Both the position numbers and the translations under genes were made by a program. A stretch of DNA of 5,614 nt from Chloroflexota bacterium (lineage in GTDB: Bacteria > Chloroflexota > Dehalococcoidia > SAR202 > UBA11138): assembly GCA_022561955.1 (NCBI GenBank), contig JADFQF010000125.1:1-5614 (forward strand), read 5' to 3'. The notes under the pieces were generated by a model that saw nothing but the letters and a program-made list of their open reading frames with translations, was not told where the DNA came from and did not search any database. This document shows, piece after piece, positions 1-5,614 of the stretch (positions are counted from its first letter, which is position 1; the number at the start of each line of letters is the position of its first letter).

Positions 1-3000
1 CTACCTCCTCCTCCTAACGAAAAGTCGATGTTTATAGTTGTCTGGCTCTCCACTACGGTGACGCGGGCAGCCGCGGACCAGTCCGAAGTGTCGTTGTAGA
101 ACTCGCCTACCAGACCCTTATCCTCGGCGAAGACCTGTACGCGGTAGTCGCCGGGGGTCAGGCCCGGAATGCTATATGTGCCGTCAGATGCCGTCGATGC
201 GCCGTTGCCGCCACAGCAGTCGTAAAGGTCTGCCCATACCCATGCGTTGGCGACAGGGTCTCCAGCTCCGTCGGTGACCGTGCCGGTGACAGTACCTCCG
301 CCGCCTAGCGTGAAGTCGATGTTCGGCGTAGTGACGCCGTCCGTTACCGACACGCGTGCCGCGCTATTCCAGTCTGACGTCTCGTTGTAGAACTCGTAGG
401 TTAGGCCGTCCTGAGGCGCACCGGCCTGCAGGCGATAATCGCCAGTTGCAAGGCCGTCGATTGTAAAGGTGCCGTCAGACGCCGTCTGAGTCCAGCCCCA
501 GCCGCCGGCGCCGTCGTAGCTGCTGGCATTTACCTCGGCATTGGCTACCGGGTCGCCGACACCGTCCCTGACGGTTCCGGTGACCGTGCCGCCGTTGCCA
601 AGAGTGAAGTCGATATTCAGTGTCGTCTGATCGGACAACACCGTCACGGCCGTCGCATCCTCCCAGGATGAAGTGCCGTCGTACAGGGTATGGATCTTGC
701 CCTCTGCCGAGACCTCCACGCGGTAGGTACCGGGCAGCAAGCCGCTTATCGTGTAGGTGCCGTCCGAGTATGTCCGGCCCCAACCAAATCCTCCCGAGTT
801 GTCGAAGGAGCTGACCCAGACGTCGGCGTTGGCTATGGGGTCGGTATTAGAGTCCAGGATGGTACCGGAGATAGAACCGCCGGAAGCCAACACGAAGTCC
901 ACGCTGGATGTCGTCTGGCCAGAAGTGACCACGACGGCATCCGCGGAGTCCCAGTCCGCCTTGTTGTTGTAGAACTCGCCCGCGAGGTTCTGGTCGCTGA
1001 CGTAGACCTGCACGCGATAGTTACCCGGCGCAAGGCCGCTGATCTTATAGGTGCCGTCGGACTTCGTTCGGGTACCGTTGCCACCGCAGCAATCGAAGCT
1101 GTTCGCCCAGATGTCCGCGTTTGCAACGGGGTCGCCGCTGCCGTTTGTAACGGTGCCCGAGATCGTCCCGCCGGCGCCAAGCACGAAGTCGATGAGGCTC
1201 GTCGTCTGACCGGCCGTTACGGCCACCTCCGTAGCAAGTCCCCAGTCAGTCGTGTTGTCGTAGAACTCGCCCGAGTAGTCTCCATCGAATACGTTGACCT
1301 GCACACGGTAACTGCCCGTGGCGAGGCCGCTTATCGTGTAATCTCCATTGGAGTCCGTGCGCGTGCCATTGCCGCCGCAGCAATCGTAGGTCTCCGCCCA
1401 GACGTCTGCGTTGGATATGGGATCGCCATTGGAGTTCGTGACCGTACCCGATATCGACCCACCGGCGTCGAGCACGAAGTCGATGCTGGCCGTGGTCTGG
1501 TCTGCGTTCACCGATACTCGGTCGGCCAAGAACCAGTCCCGCGTGTCGTTGTAGAACTCGCCGGAGAAGTTTCCGCCGTTGATGAAGATCTGCACGCGAT
1601 AGTCGCCGGGGGCGAGGCCGCTTATCGTGTAGGTGCCGTCCGATGCCGTCTGCGTGCCGTTTCCTCCGGCGCAGCAGTCGTAGCTTTCAGCCCAGACTTC
1701 CACATTGGCGATCGGGTCGGTCCCGTCCGTGACGATGCCCGAGATAGACCCGCCTGATGACAGCTGGAAGTTGATGTTCGCGGTGGTAGTATTTTCCGTA
1801 ACCGTCACGGTGTCGGCCAGCCACCAGTCCGTCTGGCCGTCGTAGAACATGCTGGATAGGTTCTGCCCTTGCACGAATACCTGCACGCGGTATTCGCCCG
1901 GAGCGAGGCCGCTTATCGTGTAATTACCAGCGGAATCGGTGCGCGATCCGCCGCCGCCGCAGCACTCGTACGTCTCCGCCCACACATCGGCGTTGGCCAC
2001 GGGATTGCTACTTCCGTCGATGATCGTGCCGGAAATGGAGCCGCCGCCGCTCAACACGAAGTCTATGCTTATCGTAGTCTGGCCGGAGGCCACCGTAACT
2101 CTGTCGGCAAGGAGCCAGTCGGTCTGGTCGTTATAGTATTCGCCCGCGAAATTCTGGTCGAATACGTTGACCTGCACTCGATAATCGCCGGGAGCGAGGC
2201 CGGATATCGTATAGTCTCCGTTTGAATCGGTCTGCGTGCCGTTTCCGCCGCCGCAGCAGTCGTAGGCATCGGCCCAGACGTCGACGTTGGCGATGGGGTC
2301 GGTGCCGTCCGTGACCCTACCTGAGATCGAGCCGCCGGTCGCCAGCACGAAGTCGATATTAATTGTCGTGTTGTTTGCGGTCACGGCGACCTGAGCGGCC
2401 GCGGACCAGTCTGTCGTGTCGTTGTAGAACTCACCCGCCAGGTTCGCGCTGTCGGTGTTGACCTGAACCCGGTAGTTGCCGGCAGCAAGCCCGCTGATGG
2501 TGTAGTTTCCGCTTGAGTCTGACTGTGCGCCGCCACCCGCGCCGCAACAATCAAATGTCTCGGCCCAGATCCAGGCGTCCGGGACAGGGTCGGTGCCATC
2601 GCTCACGTTGCCACTTATCGAGCCGCCGGCGTCGAGCTGGAAGTCGATGCCTGATATCGTGGAGCTGGCGCTGGTAGTAACCCTGGAAGCCAGGAACCAG
2701 TCGCTGGTGTCGTCATAGAACTCGGTCGTGAAGCTCTGGCCGGGTACATTTACCTGGACCCGATAGTCGCCGAGCGTGAGACCGCTAATCGTGTAGTCTC
2801 CGTTGGAGTCTGTCTGAGTGCCCTCACCACCACAGCAGTCGTAGAGCTCGGCCCAGACATCCGCGTCTTCGATCGGATTGCTGCTCGAATCCACCACGGT
2901 TCCGGAGATGCTCGTACCGGAAGAGAGCGATATGTCGGAGAGGGTCGTCGTCGCATTGGAGGTTACGGTAACCCGTGCCGCCTGGAACCAGTCGGTCGTG

Positions 3001-3803
3001 TCGTCATAGAACTCGCTCGAGAGCGATCCGCTGCTGGGAAATACTTCAATGCGGTAGTCGCCGGGGGGAAGCCCGACGATGGAGTAGTTGCCGCTGCCGT
3101 CGGTCTGTGCGCCGCCACCGCCCGTCGTTCCGTCATATGATTGGGCGAAGACGTCCGCGTTGGCTACGGCAGTGCTGTCGCTGTCTTTGATGACGGTGCC
3201 GGATATGTTGCCGCCGGAAGACAGCGAGAAATCCGTTCCGACAGCGTCGCCTCCGTTGGTGACCGTCACCCTGGCGGCGGAATCCCAGTCGGAGGTGTTG
3301 TTGAAAAACTCGTGTGAAAAGCCCTGATCTGGTGCGGCGGCGATAACGCGATAATCACCGGCTGGTAGGCCGGAGATGCTATAGGTGCCGTCGCCCGCGG
3401 TCGTGGTGCCGTTACCGGCTCCGCAGCAGTCGTAGACCTCCGCCCAGACCTCTGCGCCGGAGATGGGATCGGTGCCGTCCGTGACGGTACCTGAAATCGT
3501 ACCGCCGTTTGAGAGTGTGAAGTCTATGCCTGATGTATCAACGGTGTCGGTTACCGAAACTGATGTGGCGCTGTCGGCATCTGAGGCACCGTTGTAATAC
3601 TGAACAGGCCAACCCGCATCTGTCGCGTTGACCTGCACTCTGTACGTTCCGGTGTCCAGAGAACCGACAGAGTAGACTCCGAAGGCTGAGCTTGAGGCAT
3701 TGCCCAAGACCTCGCCTGTCGTGAAGTCTGTAACGAAAATGATGGCGCCTTGCACCGGCGTGGAGCCATCATTTTCGTAAATAGTTCCGGAGATTGAGCC
3801 CGA
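1..3803 (-). repeat. Tandem array of thirteen ~291-bp coding repeats plus start of a fourteenth
   Basis: Unit boundaries, in reading order and set at the Gly-Gly-Ser/Thr-Ile-Ser-Gly motif, are: R1 3803-3507, R2 3506-3216, R3 3215-2919, R4 2918-2628, R5 2627-2337, R6 2336-2046, R7 2045-1755, R8 1754-1464, R9 1463-1173, R10 1172-882, R11 881-594, R12 593-300, R13 299-9, R14 from 8. Lengths in residues are 99, 97, 99, seven units of 97 (R4-R10), then 96, 98, 97. R1 is the most divergent: it lacks both the Cys pair and the Asp-Trp. R4-R10 are the most alike. R3, R11 and R12 have a Gly-rich loop without cysteine (for example YDGAGGWGW in R12) where other units have the Cys pair. The steady length in every unit argues for individually folded domains in a rod. 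Confidence 0.95.
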
Positions 3804-3899
3804 GGGAACCTGCGCATACGCGGAGTTTCCGTAGGCCAACAACAGAATAAAGGCCAATAAAAACGCGGCCCCTACTCCGACAAACTTCGACTTAGACAC
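1..3899 (-). CDS. Secreted tandem-repeat protein with carboxypeptidase regulatory-like (prealbumin-like) domains; C-terminus beyond window
   Basis: Open frame of 1299 full codons with no stop, leaving the window at base 1, so the gene is 3'-truncated here and larger than 433 x 3 codons. The GTG start at 3899-3897 is chosen because GGAGG lies 6 bases upstream and a classic signal peptide follows at once; no in-frame ATG is near. After the signal peptide, residues 33-1299 are 13 repeats of about 97 residues plus the start of another. Each follows the order G-G-S-I-S-G-T-V, P-[IV]-x-[NGD]-[AV]-x-[VI], D-G-x-Y-x-I-x-G-L, Y-R-V-x-V, E-F-Y-[ND], T-x-D-W and I-D-F-x-L. This matches the carboxypeptidase regulatory-like / CNA-B-like beta-sandwich families (Pfam type CarboxypepD_reg), which build stalks of surface proteins. 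No enzyme domain is visible. The likely role, by inference, is an extracellular or cell-surface stalk or adhesin. No conserved lysine is present for the isopeptide bonds known from CNA-B pilins. Family assignment is fairly sure; function is unknown. Confidence 0.9.
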   Translation of the reverse strand, partial: MSKSKFVGVGAAFLLAFILLLAYGNSAYAQVPSGSISGTIYENDGSTPVQGAIIFVTDFTTGEVLGNASSSAFGVYSVGSLDTGTYRVQVNATDAGWPVQYYNGASDADSATSVSVTDTVDTSGIDFTLSNGGTISGTVTDGTDPISGAEVWAEVYDCCGAGNGTTTAGDGTYSISGLPAGDYRVIAAAPDQGFSHEFFNNTSDWDSAARVTVTNGGDAVGTDFSLSSGGNISGTVIKDSDSTAVANADVFAQSYDGTTGGGGAQTDGSGNYSIVGLPPGDYRIEVFPSSGSLSSEFYDDTTDWFQAARVTVTSNATTTLSDISLSSGTSISGTVVDSSSNPIEDADVWAELYDCCGGEGTQTDSNGDYTISGLTLGDYRVQVNVPGQSFTTEFYDDTSDWFLASRVTTSASSTISGIDFQLDAGGSISGNVSDGTDPVPDAWIWAETFDCCGAGGGAQSDSSGNYTISGLAAGNYRVQVNTDSANLAGEFYNDTTDWSAAAQVAVTANNTTINIDFVLATGGSISGRVTDGTDPIANVDVWADAYDCCGGGNGTQTDSNGDYTISGLAPGDYRVQVNVFDQNFAGEYYNDQTDWLLADRVTVASGQTTISIDFVLSGGGSISGTIIDGSSNPVANADVWAETYECCGGGGSRTDSAGNYTISGLAPGEYRVQVFVQGQNLSSMFYDGQTDWWLADTVTVTENTTTANINFQLSSGGSISGIVTDGTDPIANVEVWAESYDCCAGGNGTQTASDGTYTISGLAPGDYRVQIFINGGNFSGEFYNDTRDWFLADRVSVNADQTTASIDFVLDAGGSISGTVTNSNGDPISNADVWAETYDCCGGNGTRTDSNGDYTISGLATGSYRVQVNVFDGDYSGEFYDNTTDWGLATEVAVTAGQTTSLIDFVLGAGGTISGTVTNGSGDPVANADIWANSFDCCGGNGTRTKSDGTYKISGLAPGNYRVQVYVSDQNLAGEFYNNKADWDSADAVVVTSGQTTSSVDFVLASGGSISGTILDSNTDPIANADVWVSSFDNSGGFGWGRTYSDGTYTISGLLPGTYRVEVSAEGKIHTLYDGTSSWEDATAVTVLSDQTTLNIDFTLGNGGTVTGTVRDGVGDPVANAEVNASSYDGAGGWGWTQTASDGTFTIDGLATGDYRLQAGAPQDGLTYEFYNETSDWNSAARVSVTDGVTTPNIDFTLGGGGTVTGTVTDGAGDPVANAWVWADLYDCCGGNGASTASDGTYSIPGLTPGDYRVQVFAEDKGLVGEFYNDTSDWSAAARVTVVESQTTINIDFSLGGGG
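3813..3899 (-). other. Sec signal peptide of the repeat protein (residues 1-29)
   Basis: Residues 1-5 (MSKSK) give a positive n-region. Residues 6-23 form a hydrophobic core rich in Val, Ala, Phe, Leu and Ile. The segment ends in Ser-Ala-Tyr-Ala, an AXA-type signal peptidase I site, with cleavage predicted between Ala29 and Gln30. No lipobox cysteine is present, so the protein should not be a lipoprotein. The first repeat begins at about residue 33, so the mature protein starts almost directly with repeats. Confidence 0.9.
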
Positions 3900-3903
3900 C
3901 CTG

Positions 3904-3910
3904 CACCTCC
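3904..3910 (-). promoter_or_regulatory. Ribosome binding site of the repeat protein gene
   Basis: On the minus strand the bases read GGAGGTG, with six bases between GGAGG and the GTG start at 3899. This is a near-perfect Shine-Dalgarno match and decides the start codon. A second GTG inside the site (3906-3904) is out of frame with the gene. Confidence 0.85.
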
Positions 3911-3919
3911 GTATCGTTG

Positions 3920-3936
3920 CGGGACAGTCCGTCCCG
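3920..3936 (-). promoter_or_regulatory. Hairpin just upstream of the repeat gene's ribosome binding site
   Basis: A perfect 6-bp inverted repeat, CGGGAC and GTCCCG with a 5-base loop, ends 10 bases before the Shine-Dalgarno site in the expected 5' leader. No U-run follows on either strand, so it is not an intrinsic terminator. It could stabilise the mRNA, affect translation, or be a protein-binding site; the sequence alone does not decide. Confidence 0.4.
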
Positions 3937-4226
3937 TCGTAGGCGGCGTGGCCACCAGAAATAGCGACCCGCCGGCATCAATAATGTGCAATAACACATG
4001 GTCCCCCGGGCATTCTTTTCCAGGAGACCGTAGCCATATTAACCTCACACGGAATCCAAACATCCAAGCAACCTCGCACAGGCATGGGGGTATACATGCA
4101 ATGTCATTGGTAACCTGCCTCCAACTCAATCGAAGTACAAAAGGGAATACGAAAAGAGTCGCACCTAAATTTACGAGATGCGTAACGGTGGCAGTTATGT
4201 AAATGTGACGGAGGTGAGTATTTAGA

Positions 4227-4349
4227 GTGGATAATCAACGACGACGCTTCCGGATGCTATCCGAATCTATCCTCACAGACTTCACTCCCCGCGGCTCGAA
4301 AGACACAGCCTGTCCGCAACCCTTAACGAGGCGCTATAATTGGCCGTAA
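4227..4349 (+). CDS. Possible 40-residue small ORF upstream of glnS (weak)
   Basis: A GTG at 4227 opens 40 codons ending in TAA at 4347-4349, preceded by GGAGGTGAG at 4210-4218, a full anti-Shine-Dalgarno match. The space from GGAGG to the GTG is 12 bases, longer than usual. The predicted peptide begins MDNQRRRFRML, is basic at its N-terminus, has one cysteine, and resembles no family I know. The glnS -10 box at 4335-4340 lies inside its last codons. It has only two glutamine codons, so it does not look like a glutamine-sensing leader peptide. The strong ribosome site is the only real support; it may be chance. Confidence 0.2.
   Translation: MDNQRRRFRMLSESILTDFTPRGSKDTACPQPLTRRYNWP
4310..4340 (+). 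promoter_or_regulatory. Predicted sigma-70 promoter of glnS
   Basis: TATAAT at 4335-4340 is a perfect -10 hexamer. The best -35 I can place is CTGTCC at 4310-4315, a 3/6 match with a 19-base spacer, so the upstream element is weak. Transcription would begin near 4347, giving a leader of about 73 bases before the TTG start. Confidence 0.55.
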
Positions 4350-4350
4350 T

Positions 4351-4378
4351 ATTCATGATGAATCGGACCGCCGATTCA
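4351..4378 (+). promoter_or_regulatory. Two overlapping inverted repeats in the glnS leader
   Basis: The first is a perfect 13-base palindrome, ATTCAT-g-ATGAAT, at 4351-4363. The second is a perfect 8-bp stem, TGAATCGG (4359-4366) and CCGATTCA (4371-4378), with a 4-base loop ACCG. They share bases 4359-4363, so in RNA only one can form at a time. No U-run follows, which argues against a terminator. Both lie just after the predicted transcription start, a position typical of repressor operators or leader structures. Confidence 0.5.
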
Positions 4379-4407
4379 ACTTAGTTTCAGGGCGGCTTGA
4401 TTCCCCA

Positions 4408-4413
4408 GGGGAG
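4408..4413 (+). promoter_or_regulatory. Ribosome binding site of glnS
   Basis: GGGGAG, part of AGGGGAGTGA, lies six bases before the TTG at 4420. An in-frame TGA at 4414-4416 rules out any start further upstream, and the next in-frame ATG lies far beyond the HIGH motif, so this site fixes TTG 4420 as the start. Confidence 0.8.
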
Positions 4414-4419
4414 TGACGG

Positions 4420-5614
4420 TTGGCAACGACTGAGCAGACGAGACCTTCGGACTTCATAAGACAGGTCATTGCCGAAGACGTGGAGTCGGGCAAGAACGAG
4501 GGACGTGTAATTACCAGGTTTCCTCCCGAGCCCAACGGATACCTACACATCGGCCATGCGACCTCCATATGCCTCAATTTTGGTGTTGCTTCAGAATATG
4601 AGGGCGGCAGATGCAACCTTCGCTTCGATGACACGAACCCTGCCAAAGAGGAGGTGGAGTACGTCGAGGCCATTAAGGAGGACGTGCGCTGGCTGGGCTT
4701 CAGCTGGGGCGAAAGAGAGCTCTACGCCTCAGACTACTTCGGTCGGCTCTACGAGTTCGCCGTCCAGCTTATCCGCGATGGCAAGGCCTATGTCGATAGC
4801 CTGTCGGCGGAGGAGATTCGCAAATACAGAGGTACGCTGACCCAGCCCGGTAAAGATAGCCCTCACAGAGACCGCGGCGTAGAAGAGAATCTTCGACTGT
4901 TGGAGGGCATGAGGACCGGTGAATTTGACGACGGCGCCCACATTCTGAGAGCCAAGATAGACATGGCCTCCCCGAACCTCAACCTGCGAGACCCGACTCT
5001 CTATAGAATCCGCAAGGCGGAGCATCACAGGACCGGCGACGCCTGGTGCATCTACCCCATGTACGATTTCGCCCACGGCTATTCGGACTCGATCGAAGGG
5101 GTGACCCACTCGATCTGCACGAAGGAGTTCGAGGACCACCGCCCTCTTTACGACTGGTTTTTGGACCAGTTCGATATCCACCACCCGCAGCAGATCGAGT
5201 TCGCCCGTGTCGGCATCAGCCATACGGTCCTCAGCAAGCGCAGGCTACTCGAGTTAGTAGAGGCAGGGTACGTCTCGGGCTGGGACGACCCCAGAATGCC
5301 TACCCTGGCCGCCATGCGACGCCGAGGCTATACTCCCGAGTCCATCCGCAATTTCTGTAGTCGGATCGGTATCTCCAGGAGCGATAGTATCGTCGACCTG
5401 GCGCAGCTCGAGCACAGCCTTCGAGAGGACCTGAATAAACGCGCCCAGAGGGTCATGGCGGTCTTGAGACCCCTAAAGCTGGTGATCGAAAACTATCCGG
5501 AGTCGCAGACAGAGGAGCTGGAGGCCGTAAACAACCCCGAAGGCGCGTCGCAAGGCGTTCGTAGGGTGCCGTTTTCCAGGGTGCTCTACATTGAGCGCGA
5601 GGATTTCATGGAGG
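4420..5614 (+). CDS. glnS: Glutaminyl-tRNA synthetase (class I), 3' end beyond window
   Basis: Charges tRNA-Gln with glutamine in the cytoplasm, using ATP. The first 398 codons are present of roughly 550 usual for bacterial GlnRS; there is no frameshift. From memory it aligns from end to end with E. coli GlnRS. The N-terminal [19 protein letters not shown] matches the known enzyme start, supporting TTG 4420. The HIGH motif is at residues 43-46 within [20 protein letters not shown] is at 68-74, with Asp70 the likely equivalent of E. coli Asp66 in glutamine binding. CIYPMYDF is at 210-217, with Tyr215 the likely equivalent of Tyr211. The KMSKS-loop variant is VLSKR at 270-274, the GlnRS-type ending, followed by GWDDPRMPT and [11 protein letters not shown]. 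The helical and proximal beta-barrel (anticodon-binding) region begins near [10 protein letters not shown] and is cut at the window edge. Sequence features favour GlnRS over the related GluRS. A C-terminal YqeY fusion, seen in some bacteria, cannot be tested here. Confidence 0.97.
   Translation, partial: MATTEQTRPSDFIRQVIAEDVESGKNEGRVITRFPPEPNGYLHIGHATSICLNFGVASEYEGGRCNLRFDDTNPAKEEVEYVEAIKEDVRWLGFSWGERELYASDYFGRLYEFAVQLIRDGKAYVDSLSAEEIRKYRGTLTQPGKDSPHRDRGVEENLRLLEGMRTGEFDDGAHILRAKIDMASPNLNLRDPTLYRIRKAEHHRTGDAWCIYPMYDFAHGYSDSIEGVTHSICTKEFEDHRPLYDWFLDQFDIHHPQQIEFARVGISHTVLSKRRLLELVEAGYVSGWDDPRMPTLAAMRRRGYTPESIRNFCSRIGISRSDSIVDLAQLEHSLREDLNKRAQRVMAVLRPLKLVIENYPESQTEELEAVNNPEGASQGVRRVPFSRVLYIEREDFME

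Larger units (their letters stand above)
3911..4419. other. Divergent intergenic region
   Basis: About 510 bases separate the two start regions. They must contain promoters for both genes. For glnS a perfect -10 box is visible at 4335-4340. For the repeat gene I find no convincing -35/-10 pair; the minus-strand TAATAT at 4041-4036 is a 4/6 match without a proper -35. Short inverted repeats are present at 3984-3999 (ATGTG/CACAT), 3920-3936, 4251-4263 (CGGAT/ATCCG) and 4351-4378. No tRNA cloverleaf, rRNA segment, terminator with U-tract or mobile-element end was seen. The region looks less protein-like than its flanks, with short frames of biased, low-plausibility composition. Confidence 0.7.

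Noticed and set aside
690..1757. 355-codon plus-strand open frame across the repeat array, with a similar one at 1869-2225
   Set aside because: It is the antisense shadow of R8-R11. Its predicted protein repeats with the same 97-residue period, has no signal or known fold, and lacks a convincing ribosome site. The minus frame has a signal peptide, domain-family motifs and an unbroken 1299 codons.
1..3803. CRISPR-like or non-coding satellite array because of the regular repetition
   Set aside because: The 291-bp period is an exact multiple of three, the reading frame stays open throughout, and variation follows codon positions, so this is a protein repeat.
1..3803. CNA-B pilin-type stalk with Lys-Asn isopeptide bonds
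   Set aside because: The fold family is similar, but no lysine is conserved across the units and most units have no lysine at all.
1..3803. N-glycosylation sequons (NDT, NGT, NYT) frequent in the repeats
   Set aside because: These arise from the Asn/Thr/Gly-rich consensus; there is no independent sign of a bacterial N-glycosylation system in the window.
3948..4202. 84-codon plus-strand frame and an overlapping 85-codon minus-strand frame (3872-4129) in the intergenic region
   Set aside because: Neither has a good ribosome site at its start, the compositions look random, and the minus-strand one overlaps the signal-peptide coding region of the repeat gene in another frame.
4355..4384. Nine-codon ATG frame in the glnS leader as an attenuator peptide
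   Set aside because: No Shine-Dalgarno site precedes it and it contains no glutamine codon, so it does not fit a glutamine-sensing leader peptide.
4347..4419. T-box riboswitch upstream of glnS, suggested by CGGACCGCC in the hairpin
   Set aside because: The T-box core (AGGGTGGNACCGCG) is not present in proper form, the leader from the predicted promoter is only about 73 bases, and no Stem I or terminator/antiterminator pair is visible.
4729..5223. 164-codon minus-strand frame opposite glnS
   Set aside because: It is fully antisense to the conserved catalytic region of GlnRS, which matches the family residue by residue; the antisense frame has no recognisable motif.

Overview
This is a bacterial, moderately GC-rich window holding two divergently oriented genes, both cut by the window edges, with about 510 bases between them. 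Bacterial origin rests on strong Shine-Dalgarno sites, GTG and TTG start codons, a Sec-type signal peptide and a full bacterial-type glutaminyl-tRNA synthetase; archaea generally lack that enzyme. The phylum cannot be fixed from the sequence. Long secreted proteins built from carboxypeptidase-regulatory-like repeats are common in environmental lineages such as Chloroflexota and Actinomycetota, but that is only a hint.

Left, minus strand (1-3899): one uninterrupted reading frame of 1299 complete codons that runs off the left edge without a stop. It encodes a secreted protein with an N-terminal signal peptide (residues 1-29), followed directly by 13 tandem beta-sandwich-type repeats and the first residues of a 14th. 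The repeat period is almost invariant at 97 residues (291 bp). Cysteine occurs only as adjacent Cys-Cys pairs, at the same place in 9 of the 13 repeats, and lysine is nearly absent from a very acidic chain. This is the most unusual feature of the window. The C-terminus, with any anchor or sorting signal, lies outside.

Middle (3911-4419): the divergent intergenic region. It holds the upstream region of the repeat gene, with a 6-bp hairpin just ahead of its ribosome binding site, and a perfect TATAAT box for glnS. The glnS leader carries two overlapping inverted repeats that cannot form together. A 40-codon small ORF with a full Shine-Dalgarno match is possible but weakly supported. I see no tRNA, rRNA, CRISPR array, insertion sequence or terminator here.

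Right, plus strand (4420-5614): the first 398 codons of glnS, including the HIGH and VLSKR signature motifs. It is a normal housekeeping gene cut by the right edge. Nothing in the sequence links its function to the repeat protein; they appear to be neighbours that share an upstream region.
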